DNA of 6,689 bases, from assembly GCA_029573975.1 (NCBI GenBank), contig JAKQBU010000340.1:1-6689 (forward strand). The letters run 5' to 3'. Below, in pieces: positions 1 to 6,607 of this stretch (positions are counted from its first letter, which is position 1; every line of letters begins with the position of its first letter). The DNA comes from Planctomycetota bacterium. GTDB taxonomy: Bacteria > Planctomycetota > Phycisphaerae > Sedimentisphaerales > SM23-30. A program made the translations under genes and the position numbers. The notes below the pieces were generated by a model that saw only the letters and a list, made by a program, of their open reading frames with translations, was not told the DNA's origin and ran no database searches.

Positions 1-1
1 T

Positions 2-3000
2 GATATAGGTGCTTATGAAATGCAGCCTGCCCCCCTGATTATGCTTACCTGTCCTCAGGGAGGTGAGCTTTGGGCTGCAGATAGTGAACATGAAATCCGC
101 TGGTACAGTCAGGATGTAACCAGCAGTATCAATCTTACCTATTCTACGGATGGCGGGACGGACTGGCTGCCCATTGCCGAGGATATTGCCAACAGCGGCA
201 GTTATCAGTGGACGGTGCCGGATGCGAATTCCGACCAGTGCCTGGTGGCCATTGCCGCGTATGAAGAGCCGGCGGGTATCGTTTATGGGCAGCAGGAAAC
301 GCCGTTTACGATTCACCCCGACGCGGCTGGGGCACCGGTGGAGGCCCTCTGGAAGACGCAGGGGCATGATGTGCAGCGGAGCGGGCTGGCGGATTTTGCC
401 GGGCCGCAGGTCGGCTGCATTCAATGGCAGTATCACACACCGGAGGCGGTGACGACGGGGCTGGTGGTGGGGGCCGACAATAATCTGCATATCGTCTGCG
501 AGGACGGGATTCTCTATACCGTTAATGCCGATGGGGAGGAAGTGTGGCAGTTTGACAGCGGGTCGGAGCTAATCGAGACCCCCTCGGTGGGGCCGGACGG
601 CAGCGTCTATTTCGGGGCGAAAAACGGCAAGCTCTATGCCCTGGACAAACAAGGGCAGTTACGCTGGACGCATAACACCGGCGGGATTGTGTACTGCTCG
701 CCGGCGGTGGCTGACGACGGCAAGGTATTCTTTGGCTCCCAGGACGGCACTCTCTACGCCCTGGGCGCTGACGGCAGCGAATTATGGCGATTTACGGTTC
801 CCACCGCCAGCCAAACGGCTGTTGCGATGCAGGTCTCCCCAGCCATCGGCCAGGATGGCAATATCTATATCGGCAGCCTCTTCCGCCCGGTCCTCTACGC
901 CCTGAATCCCAGTGACGGGTCGATTGTGTGGCAAACCCAATCCCTGGGTGGGGCCGGAATCTGTACCTCGCCGGTAGTGGCTGAGAATGGCACGATCTAT
1001 ATGAACCCCAAGGACGACACCCACCTGCTGGCGCTGAATCCGGCTGACGGTACGGTTCTCTGGAGCATCAACCTGCGCGATCCGGCCTACGGCCCCTTTG
1101 ATCCGGATGACCCGGACACCTTCTCGGCCTGGAATCCGCCCGCCCTCGGCCCCGACGGCACGATCTACGTCAGCTTCGATGACTCCTATATTCGGGCCGT
1201 CAATCCTTACGGCACCCTTAAATGGATCACCCGCCTCGGCATGGGTGAAGGTTTCTCGCTGACGGTGGATGCTGCCGGCCGTATCTATGCCGCTGGGGAG
1301 GACAGCTCCATCTATGTACTCGAACCCCAGGAAGGCCGGGTGGCCTCGGTCCTTAATGGTATCTTCTACAACATCCCCGGTTTGTTTACCGGTATGGAGG
1401 TAAGCGGTATGGATGGCCGCCGCTATGTGGGACAGACCAACACATCGATCACAGCCTTTGATCCCAACGACAATATGAAATGGCAGATCAACCTGAACAG
1501 CACTTTTTCGTATCCTTACAACAACAGTGTGCTGCTTTCGCTGGGGATGGTTGAGAATGGCGTTCTCTATGCCCTGGCTGGCAGCCCCTCCGGCGCCGCC
1601 GATCCCATCAAGCGGATCTGTATCATCGACACCCAAACAGGTCAGATTTTCGACATCATCGAACGACAGGTCGGCTCCAGCTTTGTGGCCCAGCAAACCC
1701 CGATGTCTTATCCGGTGATCGCCGGCAACGGCCTGTTGTATTTTACCGATTTCCACCGGACGGTCAGCGCGGTTTCCGCCGATACCTGCGGCGAGAGTCC
1801 GCTGAGCCTGCATCATCCCTGCGACCTGGACGGCAACCAGGCCGTCGATTTTGTCGATTATGCCCTGTTTTTGAACACCTGGTGGATGTGCACCGATTAC
1901 GACAATACCACAGTGTGCCAGTACCGGGCCACTTGGCGGGACCGGCCGTGGTGGTACAATCTATATTTCAACGACGCGGTCATCTATCAGACGGGCGATA
2001 TCAATCGCGACTATTATGTCACGCTGGAAGATCTGATGGAACTGGCCGACAACTGGCTTACTTCTGATTTTGGTATGGAATCGGGCGGGATTGTCTGGAT
2101 TTATGTCGATGATCCCGGCGTTCCCGACCAGGAAGGCTTCACCGGCCAGATGAGCAAATATGAAATCTCGAACGGGCAGTATTGCCGGTTCCTCAATGAT
2201 GCCCTGGCCACCGGTGATATTAGCGTGGATGGAACCCAGGTTCTCGGCGCCGGCGGCTCCCACAGCGGAGATGACTTCGTCGGGCAACTCTACTATGATC
2301 TGGCCGGGGCGGGGCTGAATGACAACGGAGCGACCGATGGCGGGGCGACCCGGATTCATTACAGTGAAGGGATGTTTTCTGTGGATGCTGACTGGGGCAA
2401 TCATCCGGTTACCCATGTCAGTTGGTATGGTGCTGCCGCTTTCTGCAACTATTACGGCTATGGTCTGCCGACGGAATGGCAGTGGCAGGCGGCGGCAGAT
2501 TATGACGGCAGCTATATCTATGGCTGCGGCGTCAGTATCAGTCATAATAAAGCGAACTATTATGATTCCCTTCACCCGCAGGGTACCACGGCTGCGGGCA
2601 GGTTTGGCTGCTATGGGTACGGCATGGGTGATCTGGCGGGAAATGTCCAGGAGTGGACCGCATCCATAGAGAATGGCAGTAACCGGGTCATTCGCGGCGG
2701 CGGCTGGAACTCAGACGAAAGTCATTGTACTGTTTCCTCCCGATGCGATACCGACCCCGGCTCTACAGCCCCAACCGTTGGTTTTCGCGTCTGCCGGGCG
2801 GCCGTCTTCGTTCCTTATATGCTTGGTATGCCCCAGACGGAGGCGGAAGATGCCATTCTGGCCGCTTCTCTGCAGGTTGGTACCACTACCCAGCAGTACA
2901 ACGCCACCGTTCCGGCAGGTTTGGTGATCCGTTCGGACCCGGGAGCCGGTTATACTATTCAGCCTGGTTCTGCCGTAAATTTGGTGATCTCTCTTGGGGC

Positions 3001-3721
3001 CAGGGAACCGGATGGGATGGTCTGGATCCCGATTAGCGATCCTGGATTTCCGGGCCATGAGAGCTTTTCCGGGCAGATGAGCAAATACGAGATAACCAAT
3101 GCCCAGTATTGTCATTTTCTCAACGCGGCACTAGCTACTCATGATGTGTATGTCAATAGTTCCACGGTGTATGGAGTCAATGGCGCCAACCGTGGGGTAG
3201 ATTATATTGCGACGTATTATAAGCTGTCAGGCGGGGGGTACACATACAACGGAGCGACCAATGGCGGGGCAGCCCGGATCAACTACAATGGCCGGTTCAG
3301 TGTGGACAGCGGCTATGAGAATCATCCGGTGACGTATGTCAGTTGGTATGGAGCGATGGCCTTCTGTAATTATTACGGTTATCATTTGCCAGACCAGTGG
3401 CAGTGGAGGGCCGTAGCAGACTATGACGGCAGTTTTGTCTATGGTTGTGGTATGAGCATAACCACTTCTCTGGCGAATTATTATAATTCAACCCATCCCT
3501 ACGGCACCACAGTCGTGGGCAGCTTCGGCCCGTATGGTTATGGAATGTGCGATATGTCCGGGAATGTCTGGGAATGGACCAGCAGTGCTTATTCCAGTAC
3601 TGCCTATATTTTATATGGCGGCGGCTGGGATAGCAGCGAGAGTAGCTGTGGGATTTCTGGCCAGACTAATTGCAGCTCGACAGGTACCGATTATCGCTAT
3701 GGTTTTCGACCTTGCCGCTGA
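2..3721 (+). CDS. Large multidomain surface/secreted protein, 5'-partial (Ig-like, PQQ-like propeller, dockerin-like, FGE-PASTA-FGE)
   Basis: The frame is open from the left edge and reads DIGAYE before the first in-window Met (base 20), so that Met is not the start; signal peptide and N-terminus lie upstream. DIGAYE is a common closing motif of parallel beta-helix proteins. Numbering from base 20: an Ig-like module at 9-98 (YSTDGG..W, WTVP); a PQQ-like beta-propeller at about 108-595, with blades ending in patterns such as DGTLYALGADGSELW, the first three starting 40 residues apart (162, 202, 242); a dockerin-like module with calcium loops at 602-613 and 660-671; an FGE-sulfatase domain at 690-926; a PASTA domain at 931-993; a second FGE-sulfatase domain at 999-1233, ending the protein at GFRPCR. 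No membrane anchor or sorting signal is visible at the C-terminus. The likely role is extracellular binding or scaffolding (inference). Convergent with the regulator gene, 50 bases away, with no clear terminator between them. Confidence 0.93.
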   Translation, partial: DIGAYEMQPAPLIMLTCPQGGELWAADSEHEIRWYSQDVTSSINLTYSTDGGTDWLPIAEDIANSGSYQWTVPDANSDQCLVAIAAYEEPAGIVYGQQETPFTIHPDAAGAPVEALWKTQGHDVQRSGLADFAGPQVGCIQWQYHTPEAVTTGLVVGADNNLHIVCEDGILYTVNADGEEVWQFDSGSELIETPSVGPDGSVYFGAKNGKLYALDKQGQLRWTHNTGGIVYCSPAVADDGKVFFGSQDGTLYALGADGSELWRFTVPTASQTAVAMQVSPAIGQDGNIYIGSLFRPVLYALNPSDGSIVWQTQSLGGAGICTSPVVAENGTIYMNPKDDTHLLALNPADGTVLWSINLRDPAYGPFDPDDPDTFSAWNPPALGPDGTIYVSFDDSYIRAVNPYGTLKWITRLGMGEGFSLTVDAAGRIYAAGEDSSIYVLEPQEGRVASVLNGIFYNIPGLFTGMEVSGMDGRRYVGQTNTSITAFDPNDNMKWQINLNSTFSYPYNNSVLLSLGMVENGVLYALAGSPSGAADPIKRICIIDTQTGQIFDIIERQVGSSFVAQQTPMSYPVIAGNGLLYFTDFHRTVSAVSADTCGESPLSLHHPCDLDGNQAVDFVDYALFLNTWWMCTDYDNTTVCQYRATWRDRPWWYNLYFNDAVIYQTGDINRDYYVTLEDLMELADNWLTSDFGMESGGIVWIYVDDPGVPDQEGFTGQMSKYEISNGQYCRFLNDALATGDISVDGTQVLGAGGSHSGDDFVGQLYYDLAGAGLNDNGATDGGATRIHYSEGMFSVDADWGNHPVTHVSWYGAAAFCNYYGYGLPTEWQWQAAADYDGSYIYGCGVSISHNKANYYDSLHPQGTTAAGRFGCYGYGMGDLAGNVQEWTASIENGSNRVIRGGGWNSDESHCTVSSRCDTDPGSTAPTVGFRVCRAAVFVPYMLGMPQTEAEDAILAASLQVGTTTQQYNATVPAGLVIRSDPGAGYTIQPGSAVNLVISLGAREPDGMVWIPISDPGFPGHESFSGQMSKYEITNAQYCHFLNAALATHDVYVNSSTVYGVNGANRGVDYIATYYKLSGGGYTYNGATNGGAARINYNGRFSVDSGYENHPVTYVSWYGAMAFCNYYGYHLPDQWQWRAVADYDGSFVYGCGMSITTSLANYYNSTHPYGTTVVGSFGPYGYGMCDMSGNVWEWTSSAYSSTAYILYGGGWDSSESSCGISGQTNCSSTGTDYRYGFRPCR
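1823..2065 (+). other. Dockerin-like module with two calcium loops split by an insert
   Basis: Loop 1 (residues 602-613, DLDGNQAVDFVD) and loop 2 (660-671, DINRDYYVTLED) each place Asp/Asn at positions 1, 3 and 5 and Asp at 12, as in dockerin type I calcium-binding loops. Each is followed by a helix-like segment (YALFLNTWW and LMELADNWL). The 46 residues between the loops are far longer than the usual short linker and are rich in Trp/Tyr, with two cysteines (624 and 633). No cohesin partner is visible in the window. Confidence 0.75.
2087..2797 (+). repeat. FGE-sulfatase domain, copy 1 of an in-gene tandem duplication
   Basis: Residues 690-926, numbered from the Met at base 20. Hallmarks of the FGE-sulfatase (SUMF1-like, C-type-lectin fold) family are GQMSKYEISNGQYCRFLN, NHPVTHVSWYGAAAFCNYYG, LPTEWQWQAAAD, GNVQEWT, RGGGW and GFRVCR. 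Copy 2 at 3014-3718 repeats the same order, with roughly half the residues identical by eye. Aligned with formylglycine-generating enzyme (GGSYMCHRSYC), the first catalytic cysteine is Ser898 while the second is kept as Cys903. Formylglycine synthesis is therefore unlikely, and a binding or structural role is more plausible. Confidence 0.85.
2810..2998 (+). other. PASTA domain linking the two FGE domains
   Basis: Residues 931-993 of the large protein follow the PASTA pattern: an opening VPYMLGMPQTEAEDAI, then L.VG, then VPAGLVIRSDPGAG, and a closing PGSAVNLVISLG. PASTA domains are best known from the extracellular parts of PknB-type kinases and penicillin-binding proteins, where some bind peptidoglycan fragments. 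Here a single copy sits between two FGE-type domains, so it may act as a spacer or a cell-wall contact (inference). Confidence 0.8.
3014..3718 (+). repeat. FGE-sulfatase domain, copy 2 of an in-gene tandem duplication
   Basis: Residues 999-1233, forming the extreme C-terminus. It shares GQMSKYEI, NHPVT.VSWYGA, AFCNYYGY, ADYDGS, YGCG and YGYGM with copy 1. Similarity persists in the DNA: bases 3248-3270 match 2324-2346 at 22 of 23 positions. The catalytic first cysteine is again replaced (Ser1205), with Cys1210 kept. Hand counts give lower G+C here (28/60 at 3121-3180, 26/60 at 3421-3480) than in the propeller (36/60 at 901-960, 40/60 at 1081-1140). Confidence 0.85.
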
Positions 3722-3771
3722 TGTGGTTCAGGCTGTGATGGCAAAGCGAGTGGATGATCCGGCCGCGGCTA

Positions 3772-5166
3772 TCAGGTGGACTGTGAAGATTGCATCATGG
3801 GATCGGATTCCAGGCCGAAGTATTTCATTTTTTTGTAGAGGGTGGTGCGGTTGATCTGGAGAACGTCTGCCGTTACCTGGCGGTTCCAGTTGTGCTGGCG
3901 GAGGGTGGCTTCCAGGATTTTCTTTTCGGGTTCTTCCAGGGCTTCCCGCAGGCTGAGCTGCTTGAAGCCGTCCGTTTTCTGCTGATCGACTGCATCGAGC
4001 AGATGCTGGGGCAGGTCTTCCTTGCCAATCTGGCTGTTTTTGCCCAGGACTACGCCCCGTTCGACCACATTTTCCAGCTCGCGGACATTGCCGGGCCAGT
4101 GGTACCGTTCCAGATACTGTACCGCCTCGGCGGTGAAGCCGGTCTTTTCTTTCCCGTGGGTTTTGCACATGGCGGCCAGGAACTTTTCCGCCAGCAGCGG
4201 CACATCGGTTTTCCGCTGGGCCAGGGGCGGCAATTCGATGTTGACCACGTTGATGCGGTAATACAGATCCTCGCGAAAGCGGCCGGCTTTCACTTCCTCC
4301 TGCAGATTGCTGTTGGTGGCCAGGATCACCCGGACATCGACGGTTTTGGTTTCGTTGCTGCCGACCGGCTCAAACTGCCGCTCCTGCAAAACCCGCAGCA
4401 GCTTCATCTGCAGGGCGGGCGAGGCGGAATTGATTTCGTCCAGAAACAGCGTCCCGCCGTCGGCGGCCAGAAATTTTCCGTTTTTATCGCCGGTCGCCCC
4501 GGTAAAGGAGCCTTTGACATGGCCGAACAGTTCGCTTTCCAGCAGCGTCTCCGGCATGGCCCCGCAGCTCAATTCGACAAAGGGCTTCTCCATACGGTCC
4601 GAGCGGTGATGAATGGCCCGGGCGATCAGGCTCTTGCCGGTTCCGCTCTGCCCGGTAATCAGAACGGTGGCCTTGCTTTCGGCTACCGATTCGATCAGGT
4701 CGAAGATTTTGAGCATTTTGTAATCATGCCCCACGATATTTTCCAGGCCGAAGCGGCTGCGCAACTGATCCTTCAGATTGCGGTTTTCTTCCAGCAGGGC
4801 CTGCTGGTCCAGCGCCCGGCTGACCAGCATGCGGATTTCATCATCCACAATCGGTTTGGTCAGATAATCATAGGCCCCCATTTTGATGGCTTCCACCGCA
4901 CTTTCGATGGTGCCGTACCCGGTAATCACAATGGTAACCAGTTCGGGATACCGCTTGCGAATGACCCGCAGCAATTCGAAGCCGTCCACCTCCGGCATAT
5001 TGACATCGGTGATGACGAGATTGAAATTCTGCTTTTCCAGTTCCTTCAACGCTTCGGTAAAACTGCCCGCCCCGCGCGATTGATACCCTTCCAGTTTGAG
5101 AAATTCACAAAGTGACTCGCGAATGATGGAATCGTCATCTACAATCAAGATTTTTTTGACGGCCAT
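3772..5166 (-). CDS. NtrC-family sigma-54-dependent response regulator
   Basis: A 464-residue protein of standard length for the family, complete in the window. The receiver domain (about 4-117) has the acidic pair Asp11/Asp12, phosphoacceptor Asp54, Thr82 and Lys104. A charged, probably coiled-coil linker (117-137) leads to the AAA+ domain: Walker A GQSGTGKS (172-179), sigma-54 contact loop GSFTGA (219-224, usually GAFTGA), Walker B LFLDE (240-244), sensor Asn285, arginine fingers Arg298 and Arg304, and WPGNVRELENVV around sensor Arg362. A Fis-type helix-turn-helix (414-452) ends it. Phosphorylation should drive oligomerisation and ATP-dependent opening of sigma-54 promoters in the cytoplasm. 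The ATG at 5166 is preceded by AGGAG and fits the receiver start exactly. It lies 27 bases after the kinase gene, its likely partner. Whether it controls the convergent surface-protein gene cannot be seen. Confidence 0.96.
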   Translation of the reverse strand: MAVKKILIVDDDSIIRESLCEFLKLEGYQSRGAGSFTEALKELEKQNFNLVITDVNMPEVDGFELLRVIRKRYPELVTIVITGYGTIESAVEAIKMGAYDYLTKPIVDDEIRMLVSRALDQQALLEENRNLKDQLRSRFGLENIVGHDYKMLKIFDLIESVAESKATVLITGQSGTGKSLIARAIHHRSDRMEKPFVELSCGAMPETLLESELFGHVKGSFTGATGDKNGKFLAADGGTLFLDEINSASPALQMKLLRVLQERQFEPVGSNETKTVDVRVILATNSNLQEEVKAGRFREDLYYRINVVNIELPPLAQRKTDVPLLAEKFLAAMCKTHGKEKTGFTAEAVQYLERYHWPGNVRELENVVERGVVLGKNSQIGKEDLPQHLLDAVDQQKTDGFKQLSLREALEEPEKKILEATLRQHNWNRQVTADVLQINRTTLYKKMKYFGLESDPMMQSSQST

Positions 5167-5177
5167 TCTTTTTGGCT

Positions 5178-5182
5178 CTCCT
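5178..5182 (-). promoter_or_regulatory. Ribosome binding site of the response regulator
   Basis: Read on the - strand the bases are AGGAG, followed by 11 bases and then the ATG at 5166. This supports that start and shows that the regulator is translated independently of the kinase, although both probably share one transcript. Confidence 0.7.
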
Positions 5183-5193
5183 GTTTCTGGTGT

Positions 5194-6300
5194 CTATCGG
5201 CAGCGGCTGGTCATTTCCAGCGGTATGGTTATGGTAAAAACAGCGCCCGTCTCCTGGCGGTTGGCAACCCCAATCTGGCCGTTGTACCGTTCGATGATAT
5301 CCTTGCAAATGGCCAGTCCCAGCCCGGTTCCCTTGCCGGCCGGTTTGGTGGTATAAAATGGCTCAAAGATCTTCCCCAAAACCGGCTGTGGGATTCCGGT
5401 TCCCGTATCGGCAAACTCAATGACCGCGCTGTGCGAGTCACAGCGGGTAGTGACTTCCAGCGTCCCCCCCTCGGGCATGGCATCCACGGAGTTTTTGATT
5501 AAGTTGCAAAATACCTGAAAGAGATTCCCGCTGCGGATATTGGGCATATCCCCGGCGTAATGGCGGATCACCGTAACGTGATTGGTATCGGCCAGGGAGT
5601 CCATCGCCTTCACCGCATCTTCCACAATTTTGTTGATGTCGGCATCCTCAAACGAGGAGTAGGTGCTGCGGGAAAACTCCAATAACTCACTGATGATCTG
5701 CACCATGCGCAGCAGCCCCTTCCGCGACTCCTGGAGATAATGGCATACCTGGGGATTTTCACTTTGCTCCGATAACCGCAGGGCCAGATTCAAATACCGC
5801 AGGATTCCGTCCAGGGGATTATTCAGTTCATGGGCGACCCGGGCCGCCAGCTTTCCCACCGCCGCCAGCCGTTCGGCGGAAGCCAGATCTTTTTCCATGG
5901 CCATCTTGGTGGTAATGTCTTCGATCAACAGGATACCCCCTAGTTGATGGCCGGTCTTTTCCTCGCTTAATGGGGTACAGATAATTTGGAGCAGGCAATT
6001 GGCCCCGTTTTTCGAATAGGAAATATTCTCAAATGTTAGAGGCTGTGTGGAAGTTAAAGCTTCCCGCAGGGCCGTATGCCAATCGATTTTGCTTTCCAAG
6101 GAAGAACCGGCGGTCAAGGCTTCTGCAATGTTGGGATTGGGATGAAGAATATTTTGGGCATATTGATTGGAATCAGTAATGGAAAGATTCACATCAAAGG
6201 TAATAACCCCCAACGGCATGTTTTTAATGAGATTGTTGCCAAGCTGACCGAATTGCAATAATCGGCTTGGCATTTTTTTTTGTTTTGGTTTTGCGTTCAC
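5194..6300 (-). CDS. Soluble PAS-domain sensor histidine kinase (NtrB-like)
   Basis: A 368-residue protein with no hydrophobic membrane segment, so probably cytoplasmic. A basic, Lys-rich N-terminus precedes a PAS-like sensor domain (about 20-132, ending GGILLIEDIT), a HisKA dimerisation domain with the H-box HELNNPLDGI and phosphoacceptor His157, and a HATPase domain with N-box NLIKNSVDAMPEGG (Asn266/Asn270), G1 DTGTG (298-302), FEPFYTTK (312-319) and G2 GKGTGLGLAI (322-331). It should autophosphorylate and pass phosphate to Asp54 of the regulator encoded 27 bases downstream. The signal sensed is unknown. The start shown is GTG, with only a weak GAAGAA 11 bases before it. An ATG at 6273 (codon 10) has no visible ribosome site; between the two lies a run of nine A in the coding strand. 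An in-frame TGA at 6318-6316 rules out a much longer form. Confidence 0.95.
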   Translation of the reverse strand: MNAKPKQKKMPSRLLQFGQLGNNLIKNMPLGVITFDVNLSITDSNQYAQNILHPNPNIAEALTAGSSLESKIDWHTALREALTSTQPLTFENISYSKNGANCLLQIICTPLSEEKTGHQLGGILLIEDITTKMAMEKDLASAERLAAVGKLAARVAHELNNPLDGILRYLNLALRLSEQSENPQVCHYLQESRKGLLRMVQIISELLEFSRSTYSSFEDADINKIVEDAVKAMDSLADTNHVTVIRHYAGDMPNIRSGNLFQVFCNLIKNSVDAMPEGGTLEVTTRCDSHSAVIEFADTGTGIPQPVLGKIFEPFYTTKPAGKGTGLGLAICKDIIERYNGQIGVANRQETGAVFTITIPLEMTSRCR

Positions 6301-6404
6301 TGGTTGTAAGTTTCTTCAAGATAAATAGTTATATAGATTCACTACGGCAATTTGATTTTGTGGCCGCTCAACGACCAATACGGCATACTGTAAATATATA
6401 CAAA

Positions 6405-6433
6405 AAAATACAATTTAACTGAGAATAAGTCAA
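6405..6433 (-). promoter_or_regulatory. Candidate sigma-70-type promoter for the kinase-regulator operon
   Basis: On the - strand TTGACT (6433-6428, 5 of 6 matches to TTGACA) is followed by a 17-base spacer and TATTTT (6410-6405, 4 of 6 matches to TATAAT). It would start transcription near 6398 and leave a leader of about 100 bases before the GTG at 6300. Spacing and AT-rich context are good, but AT-rich DNA produces such matches by chance. Confidence 0.4.
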
Positions 6434-6495
6434 GTTTAATGATGACCAAAATCAACGACGAAGCCATAATTTGTTGTTTTTTTTCAACGTTTTGC

Positions 6496-6525
6496 TTGAC
6501 AAAAAATTGTTTTTTGAAATAAATT
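6496..6525 (+). promoter_or_regulatory. Candidate rightward sigma-70-type promoter
   Basis: A perfect TTGACA at 6496-6501 is followed, 16 to 18 bases on, by weak -10 candidates AATAAA (6518-6523) or TAAATT (6520-6525), each 4 of 6. An alternative pair is TTGAAA (6514-6519) with TATATT (6539-6544), but its 19-base spacer is long. Either would transcribe the open frame beginning at 6608. Confidence 0.35.
6500..6516. repeat. Short inverted repeat within the rightward promoter spacer
   Basis: CAAAAAA, three bases (TTG), then TTTTTTG form a perfect 7-bp inverted repeat. It begins inside the TTGACA element and fills the spacer, a position suited to an operator for a dimeric DNA-binding protein. 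As it is almost pure A/T it may also simply be a bent or low-complexity tract. Confidence 0.4.
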
Positions 6526-6607
6526 CCGAAAATCCGGTTATATTTGAGAAAAAAATAAAATCACGATGTATTTATGCAACGTCATAGGATTTATTTCACT
6601 ATAATCG

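Larger units (their letters stand above)
6301..6607. other. AT-rich divergent intergenic control region
   Basis: About 307 bases without a convincing gene, separating the leftward kinase operon from a rightward open frame. G+C is low by hand count (19/60 at 6421-6480, 16/60 at 6481-6540) against roughly 60% in the propeller coding region. It holds candidate promoters in both directions and a short inverted repeat, listed separately. No tRNA, small-RNA or riboswitch structure was recognised. Confidence 0.7.

Noticed and set aside
782..1816. 344-codon open frame on the - strand inside the propeller region
   Set aside because: It is antisense to clear PQQ-like repeats, and its product (many G, I, D, V, H) has no recognisable domain. 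It arises from the codon bias of a GC-rich gene.
1961..2575. 204-codon open frame on the - strand over the dockerin and first FGE domain
   Set aside because: It is antisense to conserved domains, with no ribosome site and no recognisable motif.
3722..3771. Possible bidirectional terminator between the convergent genes
   Set aside because: The only symmetry is the 8-base palindrome GCCGCGGC (3762-3769), with no loop and no adjoining T-run on either strand.
3790..5115. 441-codon open frame on the + strand opposite the response regulator
   Set aside because: It lies entirely antisense to a well-supported NtrC-family gene. Its product shows no domain pattern, is rich in Phe/Gln/Gly as expected from mirrored codons, and has no ribosome site.
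6362..6378. Possible sigma-54 promoter (GG-N10-GC on the - strand) upstream of the kinase
   Set aside because: The GG and GC are correctly spaced, but the flanking bases do not match TGGCAC or TTGCW. Such a spacing occurs often by chance.
6473..6488. GTTG ... CAAC hairpin around a T-run
   Set aside because: The stem is only 4 bp, in low-complexity AT-rich DNA; too weak to call a terminator or operator.
6600..6605. Perfect TATAAT just before the ATG at 6608
   Set aside because: There is no -35 element at a suitable distance (6577-6582 reads CAACGT) and no TG extension. Transcription would begin after the ATG.
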